Assembly: GCF_009828025.1 (NCBI RefSeq)
Contig: NZ_WTYA01000008.1
Span: forward strand, 62,001 to 126,000
DNA length: 64,000 nucleotides
Source: Qipengyuania algicida
GTDB lineage: Bacteria > Pseudomonadota > Alphaproteobacteria > Sphingomonadales > Sphingomonadaceae
Reading direction: 5' to 3'
Shown piece by piece: positions 22,226 through 30,191 of the stretch. Below the pieces are notes generated by a model that made no database searches, was not told the DNA's origin, and saw only the letters and a program-made list of their open reading frames with translations. A program made the position numbers and the translations under genes. Numbering within the stretch: the first letter of the stretch is position 1; every line of letters begins with the position of its first letter.

Positions 22226-23266
22226 TCAGCGCCGCGCCGCTTCGCGCGTTATCTGGGTCAGTCCTTGCGCCAGCAGCACCTCGCTCGACTGGCTGTTGGT
22301 GAGCATATCGCGATGCAGGCCGACCAGCCGCTCGGTCAGCCGATCAAGCCGCCGCCCGCGCCAAACCGCCGATTGCGCGCGGATATCGCGCTCCTCGCGA
22401 AAGAAGATGCCGAGCCGCGCCTTGGCCCCGCGATCGAGATCCTCGAAACGACCCCGTGGCCCCAACTGCGCCGAGATCCGCGCCAGCTGTGCCGCGCGCC
22501 GCTCGACCGCCAGCAGCACGCCTACCGGGTTGAGTGAAAGCTGCCGCATTCGCACGAGCTGTTGGGTCAACGCGCCGGTATTTCCACCAAGCACGCAATT
22601 GACCAGCGGGCCGAAGCCATCATCCTCGCACGCCGCCGTTACCGCATCGAGCGCTTCGCTATCGGCCCGACACGGAGCCTGCGGCGACGCGTCGAGATAG
22701 AGGGCAAGCTTGTCCACCTCCGATTGCGCCAGCCTGACATCAAGATTGGCTGCGCGAGCGATCCGCTCGGCCAGTTCGCCGCCCAGCGTCACGCCAGCGG
22801 CATCGCCCATCGCGCGGACAGTCTGGGTGACAGCGGGGAGATCGGGCTGATAGAACATGCCCACCACTGCATCGCCGCGCTTCTCCAGCAGCTTGGCGGT
22901 GCGCGACTTGTCGGTCGCCGCGCTGGCGACCACAATCACCGGGCAGGCCTCGCCCCCACCCGCGTCGCCGGTTTCGATCAGGGTCTTGAGCGCCTCGAGC
23001 GCCTCATCGCCTGCCGCCCGCACCCAGATATGGCGCTTGTCGCCAAACAAAGAGGTTGAACGCGCCTCGTCGCCCAGCAGTGCGGGGTTGCCGCGCAGTT
23101 CCGCACCGCTCAGTTCGACCCGCTCGCCCGGATTGGGCAGCATGGCAGCGATGTCGCGCGCAGCGGCGCTGGCACCTGCCTCGTCCGGGCCGCAGAAGAA
23201 GAAGATCGACGCTTCCCCCGCGATCTTGCGCGCCTTGGCAGCGAAGTCGCGATTGGTGAGCTTCAC
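22226..23266 (-). CDS. holA: DNA polymerase III subunit delta
   Basis: A 346-aa clamp-loader subunit. The N-terminal FFFCGPDEAGASAAARDIA stretch and the C-terminal AVWRGRRLDRLTERLVGLHRDM pattern fit HolA of alphaproteobacteria; delta opens the beta clamp during loading and has no active Walker site. The start is a GTG at 23266 that overlaps the lptE stop by four bases (GTGA). It is the last gene of the DUF3576-leuS-lptE-holA unit and is convergent with lptA. Confidence 0.9.
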   Translation of the reverse strand: MKLTNRDFAAKARKIAGEASIFFFCGPDEAGASAAARDIAAMLPNPGERVELSGAELRGNPALLGDEARSTSLFGDKRHIWVRAAGDEALEALKTLIETGDAGGGEACPVIVVASAATDKSRTAKLLEKRGDAVVGMFYQPDLPAVTQTVRAMGDAAGVTLGGELAERIARAANLDVRLAQSEVDKLALYLDASPQAPCRADSEALDAVTAACEDDGFGPLVNCVLGGNTGALTQQLVRMRQLSLNPVGVLLAVERRAAQLARISAQLGPRGRFEDLDRGAKARLGIFFREERDIRAQSAVWRGRRLDRLTERLVGLHRDMLTNSQSSEVLLAQGLTQITREAARR

Positions 23267-23775
23267 TTGGCCTTCCGACCGTCCTCGCGCAGCGTCAGCG
23301 CCACGCGCGTCACGATCCGGTCGGCGAGATCCTTCGCGAGATTCTCTTCGGCGGTCTGTTCGGCGGCGATGGTCGCATATTCGCTCGACACCACGTCGAT
23401 CCCGGCATCGGTCCCGTCGCTTGCGTCGAGCAGAATCGAATTGCTCTCCAGATCGACCAGCTGGTATCGCGCGCGCAGGGTCAGTCGCTCCCGGCTCACC
23501 GTATCGTCACCCAGCACGCCAAGCCCGGACAGGCTTTCATCGAGCCGTACATCGAGCCGATAGCGTGGCTGCGCATGCCCTGCCGCACCCAAGCGATCGG
23601 TAAGAGCGTTGCGAACGAGCCACCCTTTGCGCCCCTCGATCGGCGCGACCTCGACCGCCGCGATTCCGCGCGCGACCGTGCCGCTCGTACCGCCCGCATA
23701 CATCGGCGTGAGCCCGCAGGAGGCGAGCATCGGCGAAGCAGCAAGGACGAGCAAGAGGGCGAGGGGGATTCGCAT
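23263..23775 (-). CDS. lptE: LPS assembly lipoprotein LptE
   Basis: A 170-aa lipoprotein with a lipobox at LASC (Cys20). The mature part begins GLTPMYAGG, as is usual in alphaproteobacterial LptE, and carries the alternating beta-strand pattern of the family. LptE plugs the LptD outer-membrane translocon. It overlaps leuS by one base and holA by four, and the leuS-lptE-holA order is a familiar alphaproteobacterial arrangement that supports the name. Confidence 0.9.
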   Translation of the reverse strand: MRIPLALLLVLAASPMLASCGLTPMYAGGTSGTVARGIAAVEVAPIEGRKGWLVRNALTDRLGAAGHAQPRYRLDVRLDESLSGLGVLGDDTVSRERLTLRARYQLVDLESNSILLDASDGTDAGIDVVSSEYATIAAEQTAEENLAKDLADRIVTRVALTLREDGRKAK

Positions 23776-26294
23776 CAGGTAACGATATTGACCAGCCGGT
23801 CGGGGACCACAATGATCTTTCGCACCGGCGCACCGTCGAGCGAACGCTGGACCTTCTCGCTGGCGAGCGCCATTTCCTCGAGCAGTTCCTTGGCCGCTCC
23901 CTTTGGCGCGGTCAGCGTGTCGCGCAGCTTGCCTTTATGCTGGATGGCAATGGTAACTTCGTCCTCGACCAACAGGGCCGGATCGACTGCGGGCCATGCA
24001 GCGTCGGCAATCAGCCCGCCTTCGTCCATTGCGTGCCACGCTTCTTCGGCCAGATGCGGCATCATCGGCGCGAGCAGCAGCGCAAGTGTCCGGATCGCCT
24101 CGTTGCGGCTGGCCGAGGGCTGTGCCTTTTCGACTGCGCTCGTCAGTTCATAGATCCGGGCGACCCCCTTGTTGAAGGCCAGCGCCGTCACGTCGTCTCC
24201 AACCGCGGCGATGGTCTGGTGGGTCTTGCGCGTAAGTGCCTTGTCCTCGCCGTTCGCTTGTGCGTCGAGCTGGCCGAACAACCGCCACAGTCGATGGACG
24301 AAGCGCGAGCAGCCTTCGATGCCCGCTTCCGACCACGGCAGATCGCGCTCGGGCGGGCTGTCGGACAGCATGAACCAGCGCACCGCATCGGCGCCGTATT
24401 TCGCAATAATGGTGTCCGGGTCGACGACGTTCTTCTTCGACTTGGACATCTTGACCACGCGGCCAATCTCGACCTCTCCGCCATCCGCGGTGAGCAGCGC
24501 ACGCTCGGCCTCGCGGCTGATTTCTTCGGGCGCATAATAGACCACCCGCTCGCCGTCCCGCCGCGAATAAGTCTCGTGCGTGACCATCCCTTGCGTGAAC
24601 AGGCTGGCAAACGGCTCCTTCACCTCGATCATGCCGATATGGGCCAGCGCGCGAGTCCAGAAACGGGCGTAGAGCAGGTGTAGGATCGCATGCTCGATCC
24701 CGCCGATATATTGTTCGACAGGCAGCCATTTGGCGACTTCCGCCGCGTCGAACGGCTTGTCGCCGGGCTGGCTGGCGAAGCGCAGGAAGTACCAGGAGGA
24801 ATCGACGAAAGTGTCGAGCGTATCGGTCTCGCGCTCGGCCTTGCCGCCGCATTCGGGGCAGTCGACGTGCTTCCACGTGGGGTGGCGCAGCAGCGGATTG
24901 CCCGGCGTCTTGAAGTCGACATCCTCGGGCAGGGTAACTGGCAGCTGGTCCTCGGGCACCGGCACCACGCCGCAGGCCTCGCAATGGATGAAGGGGATCG
25001 GCGTCCCCCAATAGCGCTGGCGCGACACGCCCCAGTCGCGCAGGCGCCAGACGGTCTTGCCGGAACCGCGCCCTTCGGCTTCGATCCGCCGAATGACCTC
25101 GGCCTTGGCGTCATCGACGCTCATGCCGGTGAGGAAATCGGAATTGACGATGACCCCGTCGCCGTTCTCGGCCTCGCCCGCGAAGGGCTTGTCCGCCTCT
25201 TCGATGGTGGCGGCGACAACGCGCGGGATCGGCAGGCCGTATTTGGTCGCGAATTCGAAGTCGCGCTGGTCGTGCCCCGGCACCGCCATGATCGCGCCGG
25301 TGCCGTAATCCATCAGCACGAAATTGGCGATGAAGACCGGCAGCTCTGCCCCGGTGAACGGATGTTTCGCGGTGATCCCGGTGTCGAATCCCAGCTTCTC
25401 CGCCGTTTCGAGTTCGGCGGCGGTGGTTCCGCCCTTCTTGCACAGCTCGACGAAGGCCTTTGCTTCATCGCTATGAGCCGCCACTGCCTGCGCAACCGGA
25501 TGATCCGCAGCCACCGCGACGAAGCTCGCGCCGAAAATCGTGTCGGGCCGCGTCGTATAGACCGGCAGCTTGTCGCCATTCGACAGGTCGAAGCTGAACT
25601 CCAGACCAGTCGACTTGCCGATCCAGTTTTCCTGCATCAGACGCACCTTGTCGGGCCATCCCTCGAGCGCGCCCAACCCCTCGAGCAAATCCTCGGCGAA
25701 ATCGGTGATCTTCAGGAACCACTGGTTGAGCTTGCGCTTCTGGACCTCCGCGCCCGAACGCCAACCCTTGCCGTCGATCACCTGCTCGTTGGCGAGCACG
25801 GTCATATCGACCGGGTCCCAGTTCACCTCTGCCTGCTTGCGATAGACGAGACCCGCCTCATACAGCTTCAGGAACAGCGCCTGTTCATGGCCGTAATAAT
25901 CCGGCTCACAGGTTGCCAGTTCACGGCTCCAGTCGAGCGCAAAACCCAGCCGTTTCAGCTGCGCCTTCATGTTGGCAATGTTCTCGCGCGTCCAGCCGCC
26001 GGGATGGACGCCCTTTTCCATCGCCGCGTTTTCCGCGGGCATTCCGAAGGCGTCCCACCCCATCGGATGGAGCACTTCATGGCCGGTCATGCGCTTGTAG
26101 CGCGCCAGCACATCGCCCATCGTGTAATTGCGCACATGACCGATATGGATGCGCCCGCTGGGATAGGGGAACATCTCCAGCACATAGCTTTTCGGCTTCG
26201 CGGAATTGCTATTGGCAGCGAAGGTCTGCGCCTCGTCCCAGGCGCGCTGCCACCGCCCGTCAGCCTGCGACGGATCGAACGCCTGCCCGCTCAT
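23775..26294 (-). CDS. leuS: Leucyl-tRNA synthetase
   Basis: An 839-aa class-I aminoacyl-tRNA synthetase of normal length. HIGH is at residues 50-53 ([12 protein letters not shown]), the CP1 editing domain follows, and [12 protein letters not shown] lies near residue 615. The ATG at 26294 follows AGGGG. It is preceded by a DUF3576 lipoprotein gene 20 bp upstream on the same strand and overlaps lptE by one base. I looked for a leucine-rich leader before this operon and found none. Confidence 0.98.
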   Translation of the reverse strand: MSGQAFDPSQADGRWQRAWDEAQTFAANSNSAKPKSYVLEMFPYPSGRIHIGHVRNYTMGDVLARYKRMTGHEVLHPMGWDAFGMPAENAAMEKGVHPGGWTRENIANMKAQLKRLGFALDWSRELATCEPDYYGHEQALFLKLYEAGLVYRKQAEVNWDPVDMTVLANEQVIDGKGWRSGAEVQKRKLNQWFLKITDFAEDLLEGLGALEGWPDKVRLMQENWIGKSTGLEFSFDLSNGDKLPVYTTRPDTIFGASFVAVAADHPVAQAVAAHSDEAKAFVELCKKGGTTAAELETAEKLGFDTGITAKHPFTGAELPVFIANFVLMDYGTGAIMAVPGHDQRDFEFATKYGLPIPRVVAATIEEADKPFAGEAENGDGVIVNSDFLTGMSVDDAKAEVIRRIEAEGRGSGKTVWRLRDWGVSRQRYWGTPIPFIHCEACGVVPVPEDQLPVTLPEDVDFKTPGNPLLRHPTWKHVDCPECGGKAERETDTLDTFVDSSWYFLRFASQPGDKPFDAAEVAKWLPVEQYIGGIEHAILHLLYARFWTRALAHIGMIEVKEPFASLFTQGMVTHETYSRRDGERVVYYAPEEISREAERALLTADGGEVEIGRVVKMSKSKKNVVDPDTIIAKYGADAVRWFMLSDSPPERDLPWSEAGIEGCSRFVHRLWRLFGQLDAQANGEDKALTRKTHQTIAAVGDDVTALAFNKGVARIYELTSAVEKAQPSASRNEAIRTLALLLAPMMPHLAEEAWHAMDEGGLIADAAWPAVDPALLVEDEVTIAIQHKGKLRDTLTAPKGAAKELLEEMALASEKVQRSLDGAPVRKIIVVPDRLVNIVT

Positions 26295-26314
26295 GATCGC
26301 CCCTAATCCTCTGG

Positions 26315-26764
26315 TCAGCCGGTAATCGCCTGGCGCCGCAAGGCGCGCGCCCGGGTCAGGATAACATCTTCCAGCTTCTGGACGGTTGCGGCCTGCACCG
26401 GCGCATCGACCCAGGTGCCGTTCTGCGCCACCTGGCGAGTCGCATTGACCTGCAGTGCGTCGGCGCGCAGGTCACGATCGAGGATCGACACTGACAGCTT
26501 GACCCGCTCCTTGGGATCGCTGGGGTTGGCGTACCAGTCGGTGACGATCACCCCGCCATTGCTGTCCGCCTGCAGCAGCGGTGCGAAACTCACGGTTTCG
26601 AGCGCCGCCTTCCAGAGGTAGGCGTTGACGCCGATAGTCGTGACGTTGGCCGCCGCGAGATCGGACTTGGGCCGCGCCTTGTGCGAGCAAGCACCGAGCG
26701 CCGCCAGCATGGCGACCGCGATGGCGGTGCGGGAAATTCGACGGGCAGAATAATGGGAGCGCAT
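26315..26764 (-). CDS. DUF3576 lipoprotein
   Basis: A 149-aa lipoprotein with signal sequence and lipobox LGAC (Cys26), followed by a DUF3576 domain ([20 protein letters not shown], then GGVIVTDWY). The family is restricted to alphaproteobacteria and is found immediately upstream of leuS; its function is unknown, though the link to lptE suggests an envelope role. The ATG at 26764 follows AAGGAC. Longer in-frame starts would bury the signal peptide and are rejected. Confidence 0.85.
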   Translation of the reverse strand: MRSHYSARRISRTAIAVAMLAALGACSHKARPKSDLAAANVTTIGVNAYLWKAALETVSFAPLLQADSNGGVIVTDWYANPSDPKERVKLSVSILDRDLRADALQVNATRQVAQNGTWVDAPVQAATVQKLEDVILTRARALRRQAITG

Positions 26765-27068
26765 AGATGTCCTTGGTCTGTCGTTCCCGGCTCTATAACT
26801 TGCTGTGCGGTGCGGGCAAGCGCCGGACGCGGGCAAGATGCCCGGATCCATTGCCCATCCCCACGCTGAATGGGTAGTGAACTCGCCTGCCAGCGGTGCA
26901 AGTGCGCAACAGTTGAATCAATTCCGAGGGTTGGCCTTGTGGAAAAACTGGCAACATTTGTCTGGAGCGCCTATCTGTGGAACCGGATAGAGCCAGACGG
27001 TTATTCAGGGTGCATCGTGTATTGCGTGACAGGCCTGACAACCGGCTTTGTATGGGGATGAAAGGACA
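26765..27068. other. Divergent intergenic region, no gene seen
   Basis: The 304-bp region separates the DUF3576 operon from a divergent secreted-protein gene. I see only short unconvincing ORFs on both strands, no clear hairpin terminator and no strong sigma-70 hexamer pair. It must hold promoters for both directions. Confidence 0.5.
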
Positions 27069-27836
27069 ATGTCTAAGAAAGGCAGCAAATCCAGCGCAAT
27101 GCGGGTGATTCCTGCGCTGCTGGCGGCTGCCGGTCTGGCATTTGCCCTGCCGTCTGTCAGCGGTGCGGTGGTCAGCAAGAATGCCCAACCCGCGTCGCGA
27201 CTCGGGCTTGATTACGTCCCCTTCACCCCGGCCAAGGTGGATCCGCGGCTGGCCCGCGTGGTCGAGCAGGCGCTCGGCACGGACGGGCTACGATTTACAC
27301 CTGCCGCGCGCCCGGAAAACGGGGATCGCGTTGTGACCATGGCGGTGCGAGTCGACCGGGCTACGGCCAAGGCGATTTCCTTCCGCGCGCCGATGGATGG
27401 CGCGGATAATGCCCGTCCAGGCCTCGGCACAACACCGTTGGTTGCCCCGACTCGCTTCAATCTCGGCACGGCACGCGGCTATCAGAGTTTTGCCCAGCCC
27501 ACCGCCAAGCTCGCTCCATTGCAACCCGGTACGCGCGACATCGGCCTGCCTGACATGTCGCAGTTCAAGCTGGATGAAGGGGCAGAAGCGAGCAAGCCGT
27601 CGCGCCTGCAACCGCGAATCGCTTTCAAGCGCGACAACGAACCGGGTCATGGTCCGCGCGCCTATGACAGCGATATCGACCAGTTGGTTGACCTCGGCGG
27701 TGCCTATCGCATCACTCGCAACCTCGACGTGACCGCGGGCGTGCGTATGTCACAGCAGCGCGATCGCATCGCGCCGCTGACCGATGGGGTGGAAGACAGC
27801 AAGGCGATTTACGTCGGAACCCAGTTCCACTTCTGA
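27069..27836 (+). CDS. Secreted protein of unknown function, beta-strand-rich C-terminus
   Basis: A 255-aa protein with a signal peptide (about residues 10-33, cleavage likely after SGA), a central Pro/Ala-rich region and a C-terminal segment LGGAYRITRNLDVTAGVRMSQQ ... ending IYVGTQFHF. The aromatic C-terminal residue (Phe) and alternating pattern resemble the last strands of an outer-membrane beta-barrel, but most of the protein does not look like a barrel. The ATG at 27069 follows AAAGGA closely. I do not recognise a named family. Confidence 0.65.
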   Translation: MSKKGSKSSAMRVIPALLAAAGLAFALPSVSGAVVSKNAQPASRLGLDYVPFTPAKVDPRLARVVEQALGTDGLRFTPAARPENGDRVVTMAVRVDRATAKAISFRAPMDGADNARPGLGTTPLVAPTRFNLGTARGYQSFAQPTAKLAPLQPGTRDIGLPDMSQFKLDEGAEASKPSRLQPRIAFKRDNEPGHGPRAYDSDIDQLVDLGGAYRITRNLDVTAGVRMSQQRDRIAPLTDGVEDSKAIYVGTQFHF

Positions 27837-27912
27837 TCGTGCTGCCCCGGACGGCCTCACAATCGTATTCAGCAAGATTCCCTTTGCCCCTCAAGGCTCT
27901 TCTATCTACGCC

Positions 27913-27925
27913 TAGCGTAACGCTA
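27913..27925. promoter_or_regulatory. Palindrome just upstream of phaB
   Basis: TAGCGT-A-ACGCTA is a perfect 6-bp dyad around one base, 23 bp before the phaB start codon. Its position near the expected transcription start suits a repressor site. The regulator is unknown. Confidence 0.3.
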
Positions 27926-27948
27926 CGGAATGCTTGGGAGAGCAACAC

Positions 27949-28671
27949 ATGGGTAAAGTCGCTATCGTCACTGGCGGAACGCGCGGAATCGGTCGCGCGA
28001 TCTGCGAACATCTGAAAGAGGACGGCTTCACCGTCGTCGCTAATTACGGCGGCAATGAGGAAAAGGCCCGCGCCTTTACCGAGGAAACCGGGATCGCCGC
28101 CTACAAATGGGATGTCGGCGACCATCAGGCATGCCTCGACGGTTGTGCGAAGGTCGCAGCAGAGGTCGGCCCGATCGATGCCGTCGTCAACAACGCCGGA
28201 ATTACCCGCGACGGCACGCTCTTGCGGATGAGCTACGAAGACTGGAACGAGGTGATGCGAATCAATCTCGGCGGTTGCTTCAATATGGCCAAGGCTGTGT
28301 TCGACGGCATGAAAAGCCGGAACTGGGGCCGGATCGTCAACATCGGCTCGATCAACGGACAGGCCGGACAATACGGCCAGGTCAACTATGCCGCCGCCAA
28401 GAGCGGCATCCACGGCTTCACCAAGGCGCTGGCGCAGGAAGGCGCACGTTACGGCATTACCGTCAACGCGATCGCACCGGGCTATATCGACACCGACATG
28501 GTCGCCGCCGTGCCCGATACAGTGCTCGAAAAGATCGTCGCCAAGATTCCGGTCGGCCGACTTGGCCAGGCGCATGAGATCGCGCGCGGCGTGTCCTTCC
28601 TGTGCAGCGACAACGCCGCCTTCGTCACCGGCTCGACAATGAGCATCAACGGCGGCCAGCACATGTATTGA
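27949..28671 (+). CDS. phaB: Acetoacetyl-CoA reductase
   Basis: A 240-aa short-chain dehydrogenase that reduces acetoacetyl-CoA to (R)-3-hydroxybutyryl-CoA with NADPH, the second step of PHB synthesis. The cofactor motif is TGGTRGIG, NNAG follows, and the catalytic region shows Ser and the YxxxK motif in GQYGQVNYAAAKSG. The GQxGQxNY context distinguishes PhaB from FabG. The ATG at 27949 follows GGGAGAG. It stands alone rather than in a phaCAB operon. A perfect-stem terminator follows. Confidence 0.92.
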   Translation: MGKVAIVTGGTRGIGRAICEHLKEDGFTVVANYGGNEEKARAFTEETGIAAYKWDVGDHQACLDGCAKVAAEVGPIDAVVNNAGITRDGTLLRMSYEDWNEVMRINLGGCFNMAKAVFDGMKSRNWGRIVNIGSINGQAGQYGQVNYAAAKSGIHGFTKALAQEGARYGITVNAIAPGYIDTDMVAAVPDTVLEKIVAKIPVGRLGQAHEIARGVSFLCSDNAAFVTGSTMSINGGQHMY

Positions 28672-28683
28672 TGAACGGCGCAA

Positions 28684-28712
28684 AGGGCGCGGCTTATGAC
28701 CTGCCGCGCCCT
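28684..28712. terminator. Bidirectional terminator
   Basis: AGGGCGCGGC / GCCGCGCCCT forms a perfect 10-bp stem with a 9-nt loop between the convergent phaB and LuxR-DUF4019 genes. Confidence 0.75.
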
Positions 28713-28719
28713 ACGCCAT

Positions 28720-29475
28720 TTATGAAACGTAGATCCCCGCGACCTTCCACGTACCATCCTCGCGGACCAGCGATACGGTTTCGATCGCGCCCGAACGATT
28801 TGCGTAATCGGCTCGGTATTTGACCGCCACCAGACCTTGCGGCGAGGGCACATCATCCACACTCACCAGCTTGCGGGTCAACAGCTTGCCGAGATCGCCT
28901 TGAACGTGACTTGCGGTCTCGCTCCACCGCTCCAACGTGTTGGCTGCACGAAATTGCGATGCGGTTCCTGCGTAACTCGCTTTCCAGTCGCCCGCGTCAA
29001 CAAGCTTGAGCCAGCGCCTCGCGACGGCATCGACCGCTGCATCGCTTGCGGTGATCTGGGCGGCGGGCGCATCCGCTTGGTCTGAACCCAAAGGGCTGGA
29101 AAGCAGCAGCGCTGCGATAAGAACGGTCATGATGGTGACTCCGATCAGCAGGGCGACTGTCCGCCCCTTGCCCCGTCCGCCGGGCTGGCAGACTTCGGGC
29201 ACGGACGAGGCATCGCCTGCCATGACGCGACCGGCACCCCCCAAATCCTTGTCTACAAACGATTTGGGGCCAGCGTTCTCTGCCGCCGCCAGCTTGCGCG
29301 CGGCTTCGCGACTGCTGGAAACCCCCAGCTTGCGCCGAGCATTGCGCAGCCGTTCGTTGATTGTGTGCACAGACAGTTCAAGCTTGCGTGCCATCGATTT
29401 GGCATCGTGACCGCGCAGCATCAGCCGCAGCGTGTCCTTTTCCTTGTCGGTCAGCGCGTCGAGCCCGTCACTCAT
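28720..29475 (-). CDS. Membrane-tethered LuxR-type HTH protein with C-terminal DUF4019 domain
   Basis: A 251-aa protein. Residues 8-62 form a LuxR/FixJ-type helix-turn-helix (LTDKEKDTLRLMLRG ... ARKLELSVHTINERL), residues about 106-126 a single membrane helix, and the C-terminal about 110 residues a DUF4019 domain (RWLKLVDAGDWKASYAGTAS, then WKVAGIYVS at the end). The topology predicts cytoplasmic DNA binding and a periplasmic DUF4019 sensor, like a one-component ToxR-style regulator; this role is inference. The ATG at 29475 begins just before the HTH. It is divergent from the RHH gene by 85 bp. Confidence 0.8.
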   Translation of the reverse strand: MSDGLDALTDKEKDTLRLMLRGHDAKSMARKLELSVHTINERLRNARRKLGVSSSREAARKLAAAENAGPKSFVDKDLGGAGRVMAGDASSVPEVCQPGGRGKGRTVALLIGVTIMTVLIAALLLSSPLGSDQADAPAAQITASDAAVDAVARRWLKLVDAGDWKASYAGTASQFRAANTLERWSETASHVQGDLGKLLTRKLVSVDDVPSPQGLVAVKYRADYANRSGAIETVSLVREDGTWKVAGIYVS

Positions 29476-29560
29476 GGCTTGGCACTTTAAGCGCCCGGTC
29501 ACAGCCAACCACCCCCAAAAAATTGGTATCGCGCCACTTGTCGCGCGCTAGAACAGGCCA

Positions 29561-29824
29561 ATGCCTACGCCCTATCATCCGCCGGTAAAGCGTTCGGTCG
29601 CGATCAACGGTCACAAGACGTCGATCAGCCTCGAACCCGTGTTCTGGGATATGCTGCGCACAGCCGCCACGCGCGATGGGGTGCCTCTGGCGGCATTGGT
29701 CGCGCGGATCGATGCCGAGCGTATCAAGGCCGATCCCGCGCCGGGCCTTGCCGGAGCGATCCGGGTCTGGCTTGTGACACGGCAACTGGGCAGCGAGAAT
29801 TGCCTTGCTGCCCCCTCAACCTGA
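29561..29824 (+). CDS. Ribbon-helix-helix domain protein, copy 1 (intact)
   Basis: An 87-aa protein with KRSVAINGHKTSISLEPVFW near the N-terminus and AALVARIDAERI in the middle, the pattern of the RHH_4 family. These dimeric proteins can bind DNA; no target is known. Its 3' two-thirds and the following 37 bp recur, about 91 percent identical by my hand alignment, after the ClC gene. This copy has the complete 5' end. It is divergent from the LuxR-DUF4019 gene. Confidence 0.75.
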   Translation: MPTPYHPPVKRSVAINGHKTSISLEPVFWDMLRTAATRDGVPLAALVARIDAERIKADPAPGLAGAIRVWLVTRQLGSENCLAAPST

Positions 29825-29861
29825 TCGTTTGCTATCAGTAGTTTGCCGGTGGATCGCTCGC
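29624..29861 (+). repeat. Direct repeat, copy A (left of ClC gene)
   Basis: The 238-bp unit covers the RHH coding region from ISLEPVFW to the stop codon plus 37 bp. On the minus strand the tail still encodes ASDPPANY-stop, the end of the small gene that is intact beside copy B. I count about 21 differences and a 1-nt gap against copy B. Confidence 0.85.
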
Positions 29862-29901
29862 CAATCTGCTCCAAGGCCAATGGTTTCGTATCGCTGTCGG
29901 A

Positions 29902-30084
29902 ATGAGTTCCATCGCGATGGCACTGTGGACGTTGGCGCCCGACAAGTTGGACGGCGCCACCGAATCTGCCGCACCTCGTTTTGGTGCGTTTCTCACCACC
30001 ACCATTTCCTTCTTCATCGTCGCGGCGCTGGGGCTATGCACTCTGTACGCGCAACTAGCTTCCAACCGATCAAAGCCCGGATAG
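29902..30084 (+). CDS. Possible small membrane protein
   Basis: A 60-aa ORF with one strong hydrophobic segment (FLTTTISFFIVAALGLCTLYA). Codon use is acceptable but there is no good ribosome site, and an ORF overlaps it on the opposite strand. It lies between repeat copy A and the ClC gene, in an otherwise gene-free 367-bp stretch. It may have arrived with the ClC insert. Confidence 0.35.
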   Translation: MSSIAMALWTLAPDKLDGATESAAPRFGAFLTTTISFFIVAALGLCTLYAQLASNRSKPG

Positions 30085-30191
30085 CACCGCGCCAAGGTTG
30101 TTTCGACGCCGATAGTCAGACTCGCCCTTGATTTTTGCTTAGCCAAGTTGTCTGGAGCGCGGCATCCTTCGGGCGAACCAAGGGCGAGTCA

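Noticed and set aside
26765-27068. A leucine-rich leader peptide for the leuS operon, by analogy with thrS
   Set aside because: No short ORF with a run of Leu codons is present upstream of the DUF3576 gene.
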